From Cellvibrio japonicus Ueda107 (lineage in GTDB: Bacteria > Pseudomonadota > Gammaproteobacteria > Pseudomonadales > Cellvibrionaceae): a DNA stretch of 64,000 nucleotides. The stretch spans positions 1 through 64,000 of the forward strand of contig NC_010995.1 of NCBI RefSeq assembly GCF_000019225.1, given 5' to 3'. The notes under the pieces were generated by a model, which saw only the letters and a program-made list of their open reading frames with translations, did not search any database and was not told the DNA's origin. This document shows, piece by piece, positions 6,857-15,618 of the stretch. The position numbers and the translations under genes are program-made. Every line of letters starts with the position of its first letter. Position 1 is the first letter of the stretch.

Positions 6857-9640
6857 CTAGCGCAGGAAGCTGCCGTCCACACCGATCTTGCCCGGGCCAT
6901 TCAGCACATAGATACCGGCCGAGTAGGCTTTTACCGTGAAGCTTAAAGTACCGTTGTTAACGGTGACCGTATTGCCGGTCACCGCATCGCGATAGGTGCC
7001 GTTGCGCACACCGCTGACACTGACAGACTGGTCGCTGCTGCTGGCCAAACCGACCACGGCATAGCTGCCCTGGCTGTAGAGGTCGCGCACAAAGCTCATA
7101 CCGGCACCCCATTCATTAACCTGGGTTGTCGGCGCTTTCTGCAAGGCGGGAACTGCTTTGCGGATCTGGTTCAGGCGCTTGATGTGCTGGTAGAGCGGGT
7201 GGGCCTGGGTGGTAGCCAGGTTATCCAGGTGCGGGCCAAAGTAGGCGCGGCCGGTCTGGTCGATGGTGTCGTTGTTACCGGCAATGTCCTGCGGCAGGCC
7301 GCCCTGGAACATGATTTCCTCGCCGTAGTAGAGGGTCGGGATACCGCGGTTGGTCCACAACAGGTTGTAGGCCATGGCGGCATTACCTTGGGCGCCGCCG
7401 TAACGGTATTTAAAGTCGTTATCCGGGCCCACATCGTGGTTTTGGAAGAACGTCACCAGTTGGGTGGCATCGCCGTACACCCAGTCCATGGCGAGCACAC
7501 CGCCGATACCGCCGAAGTGGCCGCGCGTTACGTTATCGCGGAAGGTGGAAAAGACCGAGAAATCCAATACCGAGAAACCGGAATCGCCGCCGCCATTGGG
7601 GTTGGCCGGGTCGCTGGTGGTGCGGGTGTACCACCAGGGGCGAATGACTGCACTGGCGTTGTCACTGGCGATTTCGGAACCGAAGCCGGTGCCTTTTACC
7701 AGGTTCTCACCGAATACAAACAGGCCGGGTTTGTGCGCTTTCCAGTTGTTGACATAGGTGAGCAATTCATTGCGTTCCACGTGTTTCACCGTGTCGATGC
7801 GAATCGCGTCGACACCCATATCCAGGTACATACGGATGGCGCCGTTGAGGTAATCCTTGACATTCTGGCGACCGGTGGCCAGGTCGATACAATCACCTGC
7901 CATATGTTTCTTCTGCAGCGCCAGCGGGCTTTCCCAATCGCCACCGGACATAAAGCCATCCTGGTGATACCAGTTGGGGTCGAGGGTGGTGGCGTCTATG
8001 CCGAAGAAACGGTTGGGGTTATAGCCGGCCTGGGGCACGGTGGCACCGGTTTTGGGGTCGACCAGGGGCACAGTGCCGGCCGCATCGGACGTGTGGCGCT
8101 CGCGGAACCAGGCGGGGGCTACCGGGTTATCGTTATCGTCGCGGAATTCGCTCTTGTAATCGCCCAGGTTGCCCAGGTAGGGGCCGTTAACCACCTGGCC
8201 CTGGGTGCCGCCGGCGGGCACGTAGTATTTGATCGGCAGATGGTCGATCCACACCTGGCCGCGCAGGCCGTACTGGCTGGAGTGGTTGATCACCACATCC
8301 TGGATGACTTTCAGACCCTTGGCATGGGCGGCATTAATGAATTCCTGATAGCCAGCACCGGGTGATTCCAGGCGCGGATCCACCTTGTAGAAGTCATAGG
8401 CGTGGTAGCCGTGGTAATCCAGGCCGGAGCGATTTTCCACCGGCGGTGTTACCCAAATCGCGGTAAAGCCCAGGTCCTTGATGTAATCGAGTTTTTCAAT
8501 CAACCCTTTAAAGTCGCCGCGCCAGTGGGGATCACCCGCTTTGTAGCGATCGCGGTTGTAGTAGTTGTTGTTGGCATCGCCATCGTAGAAACGGGCGGTG
8601 AGCAGGAAGTAAATCGTCTCGCTGCGGAAATCGCCGCTGATCACTGAACTGGTGGCACTGCTGGCTTGGCTGGAGGAAGAAGAACTGCTTGCGCTGGAAC
8701 TCGTCAGGTTAGTCAGGGTGATGGCTTTGGTGCCGGCGTTAAAGCAGATCTTGTAGCTGGTATCGGCGCTTACGAGGTAATCGCTACTCGGATAGCTTTC
8801 AGTCCAATTGGCGTAGTGATCGATCTTGAAGCGCGGGTTGGTGCTGGCCGCGCCAAAGGTCTGCTGGGTGCAGTACAGGCCATTGTCCAGGGCCATGGCG
8901 GTAGAGCCCCAGTTATTGGGTGTGCCGCGGAAATACCAGCTATCGGCAGCGGTGCTGGAACTGGAGCTGCTGACCTGGCTGCTACTGCTGGATGACAGGG
9001 TGCTGCTGCTGGAAGAAGAGTTAGCGGTAACAGGCGTCAGGCTATAGGCGAGGGTGGCATCGTTGACCTGTACCTGATAGGTGCCCACCAGGCTGGTGTA
9101 GATATCGCTGCCATTTTGGTTGAGTACGCCATCGTTATTGCTGTCGCCGTAATTGGTTGCCCAGTTACCGGTAACATCAAATTTAAAACGCTGGTTAGCC
9201 TGGCCATCAAAGGTGACCTGGACAGTCCAGGTGTTATTGGCGACCAGGGCCATGGCGGTCGTACCCCAGCTATTGGGTGTACCGCGGAAATAAAGCGACG
9301 CGAAATTCTGGGTAAATCCGATACTGTCACAATTGCTGACAGCCTGGATGCTGATGGCCTTGGTACTGCTGTTGAACTGGATGTTGTAGGACTGGTTTGC
9401 CGTTACTGTGTAATCGGCACTGGGATAACTTTCGGACCAGTCACCCAGGCGATCTATCTTAAAGCGCGGGTTGGTACTGGCCGCGCCGAAAGTTTGGCAG
9501 GTGGTGAATTGGGTGCTGCTGGTGGCGGTCATCGCGGTGGTAGCCCAGTTATTGGGGGTACCGCGGAAATACCAATCGGCGTAAACACCCTGGCTGAGCC
9601 AAAGCGCTGCCAGGATTGCCAGTTTGAGGAACGTTTTCAT
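6857..9640 (-). CDS. Secreted GH13 alpha-amylase with three N-terminal starch-binding-like modules
   Basis: A 927-residue exported starch hydrolase. It has a signal peptide (residues 1-21, ending VYA). Three modules of about 80-90 residues follow, each opening with YFRGTPN(N/S)W: 22-101, 116-203 and 235-311. Modules 1 and 3 resemble each other closely; module 2 is divergent. They look like X25/CBM-type starch-binding modules, but I cannot name the CBM family. Polyserine linkers lie at 207-230 and 313-334. The GH13 catalytic domain (about 338-910) has all regions: DVVINH at 448-453, nucleophile Asp615 in AIRIDTVKH, acid/base Glu645 in FGEN and Asp736 in FQNHD. Polyserine linkers are a hallmark of Cellvibrio enzymes. 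GGAG lies just upstream of the ATG. Confidence 0.93.
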   Translation of the reverse strand: MKTFLKLAILAALWLSQGVYADWYFRGTPNNWATTAMTATSSTQFTTCQTFGAASTNPRFKIDRLGDWSESYPSADYTVTANQSYNIQFNSSTKAISIQAVSNCDSIGFTQNFASLYFRGTPNSWGTTAMALVANNTWTVQVTFDGQANQRFKFDVTGNWATNYGDSNNDGVLNQNGSDIYTSLVGTYQVQVNDATLAYSLTPVTANSSSSSSTLSSSSSSQVSSSSSSTAADSWYFRGTPNNWGSTAMALDNGLYCTQQTFGAASTNPRFKIDHYANWTESYPSSDYLVSADTSYKICFNAGTKAITLTNLTSSSASSSSSSSQASSATSSVISGDFRSETIYFLLTARFYDGDANNNYYNRDRYKAGDPHWRGDFKGLIEKLDYIKDLGFTAIWVTPPVENRSGLDYHGYHAYDFYKVDPRLESPGAGYQEFINAAHAKGLKVIQDVVINHSSQYGLRGQVWIDHLPIKYYVPAGGTQGQVVNGPYLGNLGDYKSEFRDDNDNPVAPAWFRERHTSDAAGTVPLVDPKTGATVPQAGYNPNRFFGIDATTLDPNWYHQDGFMSGGDWESPLALQKKHMAGDCIDLATGRQNVKDYLNGAIRMYLDMGVDAIRIDTVKHVERNELLTYVNNWKAHKPGLFVFGENLVKGTGFGSEIASDNASAVIRPWWYTRTTSDPANPNGGGDSGFSVLDFSVFSTFRDNVTRGHFGGIGGVLAMDWVYGDATQLVTFFQNHDVGPDNDFKYRYGGAQGNAAMAYNLLWTNRGIPTLYYGEEIMFQGGLPQDIAGNNDTIDQTGRAYFGPHLDNLATTQAHPLYQHIKRLNQIRKAVPALQKAPTTQVNEWGAGMSFVRDLYSQGSYAVVGLASSSDQSVSVSGVRNGTYRDAVTGNTVTVNNGTLSFTVKAYSAGIYVLNGPGKIGVDGSFLR

Positions 9641-10298
9641 ACAGACTCCAACCTGAGGAGGTTTCCAGGGTTATTGTTATTGGGAACTGCAAAAGGCGTT
9701 TAAACCGCCTTTTAACAAGGGGTTGCACGCAACAAACGCAAAGCGCTACACGCAACAGGGAACTGCACGGGTTGCTTGGCTAAACATTGCAGGAAACTGC
9801 GGTGATCCCGCCGCTTTACCACTCACACGGCTTATTCTTGTTATGCCGTTTTCCTCTGTGGATTCCCGGGCAGGACTGGAGTCCGGATGGTTAGGGCCTG
9901 GGTGGCAGGGCTGCCGACACAGGGCCACGCTGGGGCGCCACAAAAGTGCGCAAGTACACTAGCCTCCTGGCGGTAATATCGACAATTAGCTGCATACGTA
10001 TGCAGTTTTTGAATACGTATGCAGCAAAATTCAACTTTTGGCGTGGGTATACACCTGGGCTTTTGCCAAGGTTTTCCCGGCGCTCTAGACTCCCCCCGGC
10101 GCACAACACTAAAAAATAACCACTCAACAGAGAAGAGAGAACTTGTCGGGCCCTTTGCCCGACACACCATCCCTGGCTGGTTTCCGGGAGTTGGATAACG
10201 GCTATCGTGAAGTTCCGTTTTGCTATCGCTCCGCATTTGTTTGCAGGAAAGCCGCCATATTTCCTATATCGCAATTTACATAATCGTAAGGAGTGCTT
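9641..10298. other. Divergent intergenic region between amylase and CBM2 protein
   Basis: A 658-bp gap holding the promoters of two divergent secreted-protein genes. It contains two TACGTA-centred palindromes near 9990-10024 (separate entry) and a short inverted repeat GTTGC-AC-GCAAC at 9722-9733, about 85 bp upstream of the amylase start. The open frames in this stretch (for example minus-strand 9841-10274) have no recognisable protein character. Confidence 0.6.
9990..10024. promoter_or_regulatory. Tandem TACGTA-centred operator pair
   Basis: CTGCATACGTATGCAG (9990-10005) is a perfect 16-bp palindrome. A second copy, TTGAATACGTATGCAG (10009-10024), matches it at 14 of 16 positions, 19 bp away centre to centre. 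Even-length palindromes with a central CG pair are typical of LacI-family operators, many of which control sugar catabolism; that assignment is inference. The pair sits between the amylase and the CBM2 gene and could control both. Confidence 0.6.
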
Positions 10299-12284
10299 AT
10301 GTCATTACATCGTCCCTGTTTGGGCAGCCTGTCCCTGTCGGGTCTGTCCCTGGCCCTGTGCCTCGGGATTGCCTCGGCAAGCTATGCCAGTTCATCCGCA
10401 GTTTCCACCTCTGCACAAAACTCATCCGTGGCAGTCAGCAGCTCACCGGCAAGCCAATCGGCTTCCTCAAACCCCAATGGGAGCAGTTCTCGGCCGGGTA
10501 GCAGCTCCGGGTATTGCGGTTATTCCTCGGTTTCATCCTCAGGCCAGACAAGCAGTGCACAAGCCTATGCACTGACCTGCACCCTGAATGTGACTAACAG
10601 TTGGAATAGTGCCTACCAGGCCAGCGTGATTGTTAAAAACAACAGTGCGACCCCGGTGGAAGGATGGAAACTGGCCGTAGAAAACCCCGGTATCAGTTTG
10701 GGGTCAGCCTGGAATGTCCAGCACCTGGAGACAACAGCCAATAGCGTCACCTTTGGCAACCTGGGCTGGAATGGGCTGGTTGCGCCCGGCGGAACAGTAG
10801 AGTTTGGCGCCATCTTTAACCATAGTGGCTCCGGCCAGCCGCAACCGGTGTGCCGGATTATCCCGCCCGGCGTTGTTTCTTCCTCCCCGGCTGCCAACCA
10901 GCCACCGGTAGCGGATTTTGCCACTACCGTTAAGGGTGCCAGTGTCCATGTGCTGACCATTAACGCCCATGACCCGGATGGGGATAACCTTCGCTACCTG
11001 GTGGATTTTGGCGATGGCACCAGGATCGCTTACCCGGATGCCTGGCATACCTACAAAACCCCGGGTACCTACACCATTACCCAGACGGTCGGTGATGGCC
11101 AATTGAGCCATGTGCAAACCCGCGAAGTCACAGTGGGTGAGCCGGGGGCTAACCGCGCACCTGTCGCCATCTTCTCCCACTATGGCTATGGCTCCCAGGT
11201 ATCGGTCAATGGCGGTGGATCGGCGGATATCGACGGCGACAGCCTCACTTACACCTGGGATTTTGGTTCAGGCCCTTTGGTAGGCAACCAGCGCAGTTCC
11301 GGCACGGTCGTGAATGGACTGGTTACCCTGACGGTATTCGACGGTGAATTGGGCGATACCCGCCAGGAAACGGCCGGCACCTTGCCCTGTACCTACTATG
11401 ATCCACGCCCCCTGCCGGATTTCACCTATCGCATAGAGGGTGCGACGGTCTATCTGGATGCCAGTAATTCCCGCATCGTGGACAGTTTCCGCTGGGACTT
11501 CGGCGATGGCACTGTGGGCACCGGCACCTACACCAGCCATACCTATGCCGAACCTGGGGCCTACACCATCGAGCTTTATGCCAATGGTGGAATGATGAGC
11601 AACCGCGTCTCCCAGGTTATCCAGATAGAAGCCGGCGATAACGGAGGCGAGAACCTGCCACCGGTGGCGGCACTCAGTTGTACAGAACAGTTGGTCATTG
11701 GCGATGATTTTGAAAATGGCATCGCCTACTACACTTACACGACACGCTGTTCGGCGGCCGGAAGCAGCGATCCGGAAAACAGCCCGCTCAGTTACCGCAT
11801 CGATTGGGGCGATGGCAGCAGTTCGCCGGTATCGACCAACACCAACTTTGCCCATAACTATACCGAGAGTGGTTATTACACCATTACCCTGCACGTAAGC
11901 GATGGAGTAAACACCAGCAGCAAAACCCTGGACTGGCAGGCATCCCGTTCCTATAGCACCGGCCCGCAACCTGAACCTGGCCCCACCCGCTGTGAATTTA
12001 AAATCACCAGCAGCTGGAATTCGGGGTTCACCGGTTGGCTGCGTGTTTACAACGATAGCAATGCACCGGTATCCGGTTGGGAGGCTGAAATAACACTGGC
12101 CGCTAACCAGCAGATAAGTAGTAGCTGGAACGGTACCTTGAGTGGTGCCAGCCCGGTAAAGGTCAGCAGTGTTGCCTGGAACGCCACCATTAATCCTGGC
12201 AGTTTTGCCGAAGTGGGATTCCAAATCTTGAGTAGCAATAATCCTCACCCGGTTCCGCACCTGGGAGGTCAATCCTGTTTGTAA
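10299..12284 (+). CDS. Secreted CBM2-PKD(x4)-CBM2 carbohydrate-binding protein without catalytic domain
   Basis: A 661-residue exported protein; TAAGGAG at 10286-10292 decides ATG 10299. It has a signal peptide (about 1-30), then a Ser-rich linker (about 31-85). A family 2 CBM spans about 91-187, with bounding cysteines and conserved Trp residues (NSWNSAYQ, GWKLAVE, LGWNG). Four PKD-like domains follow (about 200-280, 283-365, 370-445, 452-548), several with WDFGDG or DWGDG motifs. A second CBM2 (about 564-661) ends the protein. CBM2 modules usually bind crystalline cellulose, xylan or chitin. No glycoside hydrolase, lyase or LPMO motif is visible, so it may be an adhesin, a scaffold or a substrate-disrupting protein. 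Confidence 0.88.
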   Translation: MSLHRPCLGSLSLSGLSLALCLGIASASYASSSAVSTSAQNSSVAVSSSPASQSASSNPNGSSSRPGSSSGYCGYSSVSSSGQTSSAQAYALTCTLNVTNSWNSAYQASVIVKNNSATPVEGWKLAVENPGISLGSAWNVQHLETTANSVTFGNLGWNGLVAPGGTVEFGAIFNHSGSGQPQPVCRIIPPGVVSSSPAANQPPVADFATTVKGASVHVLTINAHDPDGDNLRYLVDFGDGTRIAYPDAWHTYKTPGTYTITQTVGDGQLSHVQTREVTVGEPGANRAPVAIFSHYGYGSQVSVNGGGSADIDGDSLTYTWDFGSGPLVGNQRSSGTVVNGLVTLTVFDGELGDTRQETAGTLPCTYYDPRPLPDFTYRIEGATVYLDASNSRIVDSFRWDFGDGTVGTGTYTSHTYAEPGAYTIELYANGGMMSNRVSQVIQIEAGDNGGENLPPVAALSCTEQLVIGDDFENGIAYYTYTTRCSAAGSSDPENSPLSYRIDWGDGSSSPVSTNTNFAHNYTESGYYTITLHVSDGVNTSSKTLDWQASRSYSTGPQPEPGPTRCEFKITSSWNSGFTGWLRVYNDSNAPVSGWEAEITLAANQQISSSWNGTLSGASPVKVSSVAWNATINPGSFAEVGFQILSSNNPHPVPHLGGQSCL

Positions 12285-12290
12285 GATCCG

Positions 12291-12321
12291 AACCAACCGG
12301 AGCGCCAGGCCCCGGTTGGTT
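12291..12321. terminator. Terminator-like hairpin between convergent genes
   Basis: AACCAACCGG (12291-12300) pairs perfectly with CCGGTTGGTT (12312-12321) around an 11-base loop. It lies just after the CBM2 protein stop and just beyond the end of the convergent regulator gene. The U tract is short, so termination efficiency is uncertain. Confidence 0.65.
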
Positions 12322-12341
12322 TATGGAAACCATCTCAAAAA

Positions 12342-13901
12342 TCATCCCTGCGCCGAAAAAACCTGTTTGCCAATGCCCCACTTTTTCAGGCGTGAAGCGA
12401 GGGTTGTCGGTTTGATGCCCAGTAACTGCGCAGCGCCTTCCTCGCCGTAAATTTTTCCCCCGGTTTTGCGCAGGGCATCGACAGTCGCCTGGTATTGGAC
12501 CTGGCGGCAATCCTGCTCGGTCAGGCATGGTGCTGATGACTGGCCAGGATGTTCAATATGGCTGGCGGGTGAGGGCAGGTCATCCAGGATTAATTTATCG
12601 CCCTGGCTGACAATCACCTGGCGCTCGATACGATTTTCCAGTTCGCGGATATTTCCCGGCCAGTGGTATTCCTGCAAGCGCTGGATTTGCGCCAGGGAAA
12701 TTTTTAATTCGGGTTTGTGGAAGCGCTGGCAGGTAGCTTTTAAAAAATGGGTAACCAATAGCGGAATATCTTCCAGGCGCTCGCGCAAGGGAGCGGAGCG
12801 GATGGGAAAAACATTTAAACGAAAATATAAATCTTCGCGGAATAAACCCTGTTCTACCCGTTGTTTTAAATCGCGGTTGGTGGCCGCAATAACGCGGACA
12901 TCCACCTTGCGGGTAATGGATTCACCTACCCGTTCAAATTCTCCATCCTGTAACACGCGCAATAACTTACCCTGCAATGCCAGCGGCAACTCGCCAATTT
13001 CATCGAGAAACAAAGTGCCGCCATCGGCCACTTCAAAGCGGCCCAGGCGCGCGCTCACCGCACCGGAAAAAGCGCCGCGCACATGGCCGAAAAACTCGCT
13101 TTCAAATAATTCCGGTGGAATAGCCGCGCAATTGACGCGAATCAATGGGCGCTGGTTGCGCTCACTGGCGCGGTGGATAGCGCGCGCAATTAATTCCTTT
13201 CCGGTTCCCGATTCCCCGGTAATCAACGCAGTGGCCACCGTAGGGGCGACCAACTGGATCTGGTAATTGATCTGTTGTACCGCCGGGCTGCGCCCGACAA
13301 TGTGGTGTGAATTAAAGCCCTCGCTGATTTCCTGTTGCAAATAGGCATTTTCCAATTCCAGTTTATGTTTCAAATGCTCTACCTGTTCCAGTGCCTGGCG
13401 CAATTCCTCCATAGTGGAGCGCAAGCGGGTCTCCGCACTTTTGCGCTCGGAGACATCGCGGAAAATAACCACAGCGCCGACCAGTTTGCCCTGGTCATAC
13501 ACCGGGGTACTGGTGTACTCCACCGGAACCGGGTGGCCATCGCGGCACCAGAAAACTTCATCGTCAACACGCCGCACACTGCCATCGCGAAAGGCGGCAA
13601 AGATGGGGCAATCCTGCACACAGTAATCCGAGCCATCGGTATGGCTGTGGTGGATCGCCAGGTGGATATTGTGGCCGATCAACGCTTCCGCCTTCCAGCC
13701 GAGGATTCGCTCCGCCGCCGGATTCACAAAGGTGGCGCGGCCCTCGGCATCCACACCGTAAATCCCCTCGCCAGCGGCATTGAGCAATAACTGGTTTTGC
13801 TGGGCGAACTCCTGGAACACCTGGGTAATGGCCGGGATTGGCAAGCGGTTGTGGTTCGCCGGGCAAGGGTGCGATGGCATGGAAGCAAGGGTATCGCTCA
13901 C
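12342..13901 (-). CDS. PAS-domain sigma54-dependent transcriptional activator
   Basis: A 519-residue enhancer-binding protein. It has an N-terminal PAS sensor (about 35-155), a helical linker (about 155-195), an AAA+ sigma54-activation domain (about 202-430) and a C-terminal Fis-type helix-turn-helix (about 470-510, GAAQLLGIKPTTLASRLKKWGI). Walker A GESGTGKE is at 229-236 and Walker B GGTLFLDE at 294-301. The sigma54-contacting loop reads GAFSGA (276-281) instead of the usual GAFTGA. It is divergent from the importer-cyanase operon, whose upstream region has a good -24/-12 promoter and three repeated palindromic elements, so it most likely activates that operon. The signal sensed by the PAS domain is unknown. 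Confidence 0.92.
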   Translation of the reverse strand: MSDTLASMPSHPCPANHNRLPIPAITQVFQEFAQQNQLLLNAAGEGIYGVDAEGRATFVNPAAERILGWKAEALIGHNIHLAIHHSHTDGSDYCVQDCPIFAAFRDGSVRRVDDEVFWCRDGHPVPVEYTSTPVYDQGKLVGAVVIFRDVSERKSAETRLRSTMEELRQALEQVEHLKHKLELENAYLQQEISEGFNSHHIVGRSPAVQQINYQIQLVAPTVATALITGESGTGKELIARAIHRASERNQRPLIRVNCAAIPPELFESEFFGHVRGAFSGAVSARLGRFEVADGGTLFLDEIGELPLALQGKLLRVLQDGEFERVGESITRKVDVRVIAATNRDLKQRVEQGLFREDLYFRLNVFPIRSAPLRERLEDIPLLVTHFLKATCQRFHKPELKISLAQIQRLQEYHWPGNIRELENRIERQVIVSQGDKLILDDLPSPASHIEHPGQSSAPCLTEQDCRQVQYQATVDALRKTGGKIYGEEGAAQLLGIKPTTLASRLKKWGIGKQVFSAQG

Positions 13902-13940
13902 GGTGTGTCCTCTGTGCAGACAGGAATCCGGGGCGATACA

Positions 13941-13991
13941 ACGAAAAATCGTGCCAGGTCTGACGATATTTCGTGAATCACGAAAAGTCGT
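13941..13991. promoter_or_regulatory. Three ACGA-N4-TCGT upstream activator elements
   Basis: ACGA-N4-TCGT occurs at 13941-13952, 13963-13974 and 13980-13991. The third is embedded in a longer perfect inverted repeat, ATCACGA-AAAG-TCGTGAT (13977-13994). They lie about 70-120 bp upstream of the -24 element of the cyn promoter, the expected place for sites bound by a sigma54 activator, here probably the product of the adjacent divergent gene. Confidence 0.7.
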
Positions 13992-14060
13992 GATGGATAT
14001 TGCATTGCCCTCTAGGAAAAATTTTCCGCCAAATCAAGGTATTACACGACATAACCTGCA

Positions 14061-14077
14061 TTGGCACAGTGCTCGCA
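14061..14077 (+). promoter_or_regulatory. Sigma54 (-24/-12) promoter of the cyanate operon
   Basis: TTGGCACAGTGCTCGCA matches the sigma54 consensus YTGGCACGRNNNTTGCW at 15 of 17 positions, with the invariant GG and GC separated by exactly 10 bases. It lies about 95 bp upstream of the substrate-binding protein gene and downstream of three palindromic elements. Confidence 0.85.
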
Positions 14078-14173
14078 ATAGTACTTGGCAGCAAGACAAC
14101 GCGAGTTTCAGATTTTTCACCACTGTGCGCCGTCGCCATCTGCTGGTGCGCGCATGCCTGAAAAGGGGGCGTT

Positions 14174-15616
14174 ATGAGCAATAAGAGTTTGGGTGATCCA
14201 TACCAGAGTGAGGTGTCATTAATCCACAGCAAACGTTGTCGTTGCGACAGCTGTCGTTTTGCCGGTGATGAACGCACCTATTCGCAAGCGCTGGAGCAAC
14301 AGGCAGACCAGTCTTCAACGCACCGGGAAAGCAACGCACACCCGTGTGAATTCCAAAGTGCGGAAGAGGTGATGGATCGCGCTATTGAAAATACCATTGT
14401 GCGCGCTGTGTTCGGCCAGGATGATCACAGTCGCCGCCGTTTTATTCGCGCTGTTGGCGGCGGCACCCTGGCCGCCGCACTTTCCTCGGTACTGCCCATG
14501 GGCGCTATCAAAGCGGCCGCCAAGGAAGCGGGTGGCCCCTTGGAAAAGAAAAAACTCAATGTCGGTTTTGTTCCCATCACCTGCGCCACGCCGATCATTA
14601 TGGCCCACCCCATGGGTTTTTATGCCAAACATGGCCTGGAGGTGGAAGTTATCAAAACCGCCGGCTGGGCTGTTGCACGGGATAAATCCCTGGCGGGTGA
14701 ATATGACGCATCCCATATGCTCACACCCATGCCCCTGGCGATGAGCTTGGGGATAGGCTCCACCGCTAAAAATTTCATTATGCCCGCCGTGGAAAATATC
14801 AATGGCCAAGCCATTGTGCTGCATGTGGATCACAAGGACAAACGCGATCCCAAGCAGTGGAAAGGATTTAAATTCGGTGTGCCGTTCGAATATTCCATGC
14901 ACAATTTTTTGCTGCGCTATTACGTGGCTGAACATGGGTTAGACCCGGACAAGGATATTCAAATCCGCGTGGTACCGCCGCCGGAAATGGTTGCCAATTT
15001 GCGCGCAGGCAACCTCGATGGCTATCTCTCACCCGATCCTTTTAACCAGCGTGCTGTGTGGGAAAAAGTCGGCTTTATCCATACGCTTACCAAGGATCTC
15101 TGGGACGGCCATCCCTGCTGCGCCTTTGCCTGTAGCCAGGAATTTGCACTAACCCATCCGAACACCTACGGTGCCTTGCTCAAATCGATTGTAGAGGCGA
15201 CACACTATTCTTCCAAAACGGAAAACCGCAAAGACATTGCCGCCGCCATTGCGCCGGCCAATTACCTCAACCAACCGGTGCCGGTGATCGAACAGGTGTT
15301 GCTGGGCCGCTATGCCGATGGTTTGGGTGAGGTGAAACATGTACCCGATCGCATCGATTTTGATCCCTTCCCCTGGCACTCCATGGCGGTGTGGATTCTC
15401 ACCCAAATGAAACGCTGGGGTTACATCAAAGGCAATGTGGATTACCAGACCATCGCGCGCCAAGTGTATCTCGCCAGCGACTGCGAAAAAGTGCTGAAAG
15501 AGCTGGGCTACCCGGTGCCCAGCGGCACTAACAAAAATTATTTCATCATGGGCAAAGAGTTCGATGTCACCAAGCCGGATGACTATATCAACAGCTTCAC
15601 CATCCGGAGAACCTAG
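14174..15616 (+). CDS. Tat-exported ABC transporter substrate-binding protein, NrtA/CynA family
   Basis: The periplasmic receptor of a nitrate/bicarbonate/cyanate-type ABC importer; linkage to cyanase points to cyanate as substrate. The 480-residue protein has an unusual N-terminus: a CRCDSC cluster (residues 22-27) and Cys58, then a twin-arginine signal SRRRF at 86-90 followed by a hydrophobic stretch. From memory, a Cys-containing N-terminal extension of this kind occurs in related proteobacterial proteins, so I keep the first ATG (preceded by GGGGGC). The mature domain has the NrtA-family signature regions VGFVPITCATPIIMA and PFEYSMHNFLLRYY. M67 (base 14372) is an alternative start that would drop the Cys cluster. 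Confidence 0.9.
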   Translation: MSNKSLGDPYQSEVSLIHSKRCRCDSCRFAGDERTYSQALEQQADQSSTHRESNAHPCEFQSAEEVMDRAIENTIVRAVFGQDDHSRRRFIRAVGGGTLAAALSSVLPMGAIKAAAKEAGGPLEKKKLNVGFVPITCATPIIMAHPMGFYAKHGLEVEVIKTAGWAVARDKSLAGEYDASHMLTPMPLAMSLGIGSTAKNFIMPAVENINGQAIVLHVDHKDKRDPKQWKGFKFGVPFEYSMHNFLLRYYVAEHGLDPDKDIQIRVVPPPEMVANLRAGNLDGYLSPDPFNQRAVWEKVGFIHTLTKDLWDGHPCCAFACSQEFALTHPNTYGALLKSIVEATHYSSKTENRKDIAAAIAPANYLNQPVPVIEQVLLGRYADGLGEVKHVPDRIDFDPFPWHSMAVWILTQMKRWGYIKGNVDYQTIARQVYLASDCEKVLKELGYPVPSGTNKNYFIMGKEFDVTKPDDYINSFTIRRT

Positions 15617-15618
15617 GC

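Noticed and set aside
7771..7790. Sequence resembling a parS site (TTCCACGTG followed by TTTC) in the amylase gene
   Set aside because: Only one half matches; it is not palindromic, unlike the two perfect sites in recF.
7184..8365. Long open frame (393 codons) antisense to the amylase
   Set aside because: The opposite strand carries the full GH13 catalytic motifs; the antisense frame is a codon-bias shadow with no domain or ribosome binding site.
11268..12296. Long minus-strand open frame under the CBM2/PKD gene
   Set aside because: Overlaps a well-supported CBM2-PKD coding frame and has no recognisable protein features.
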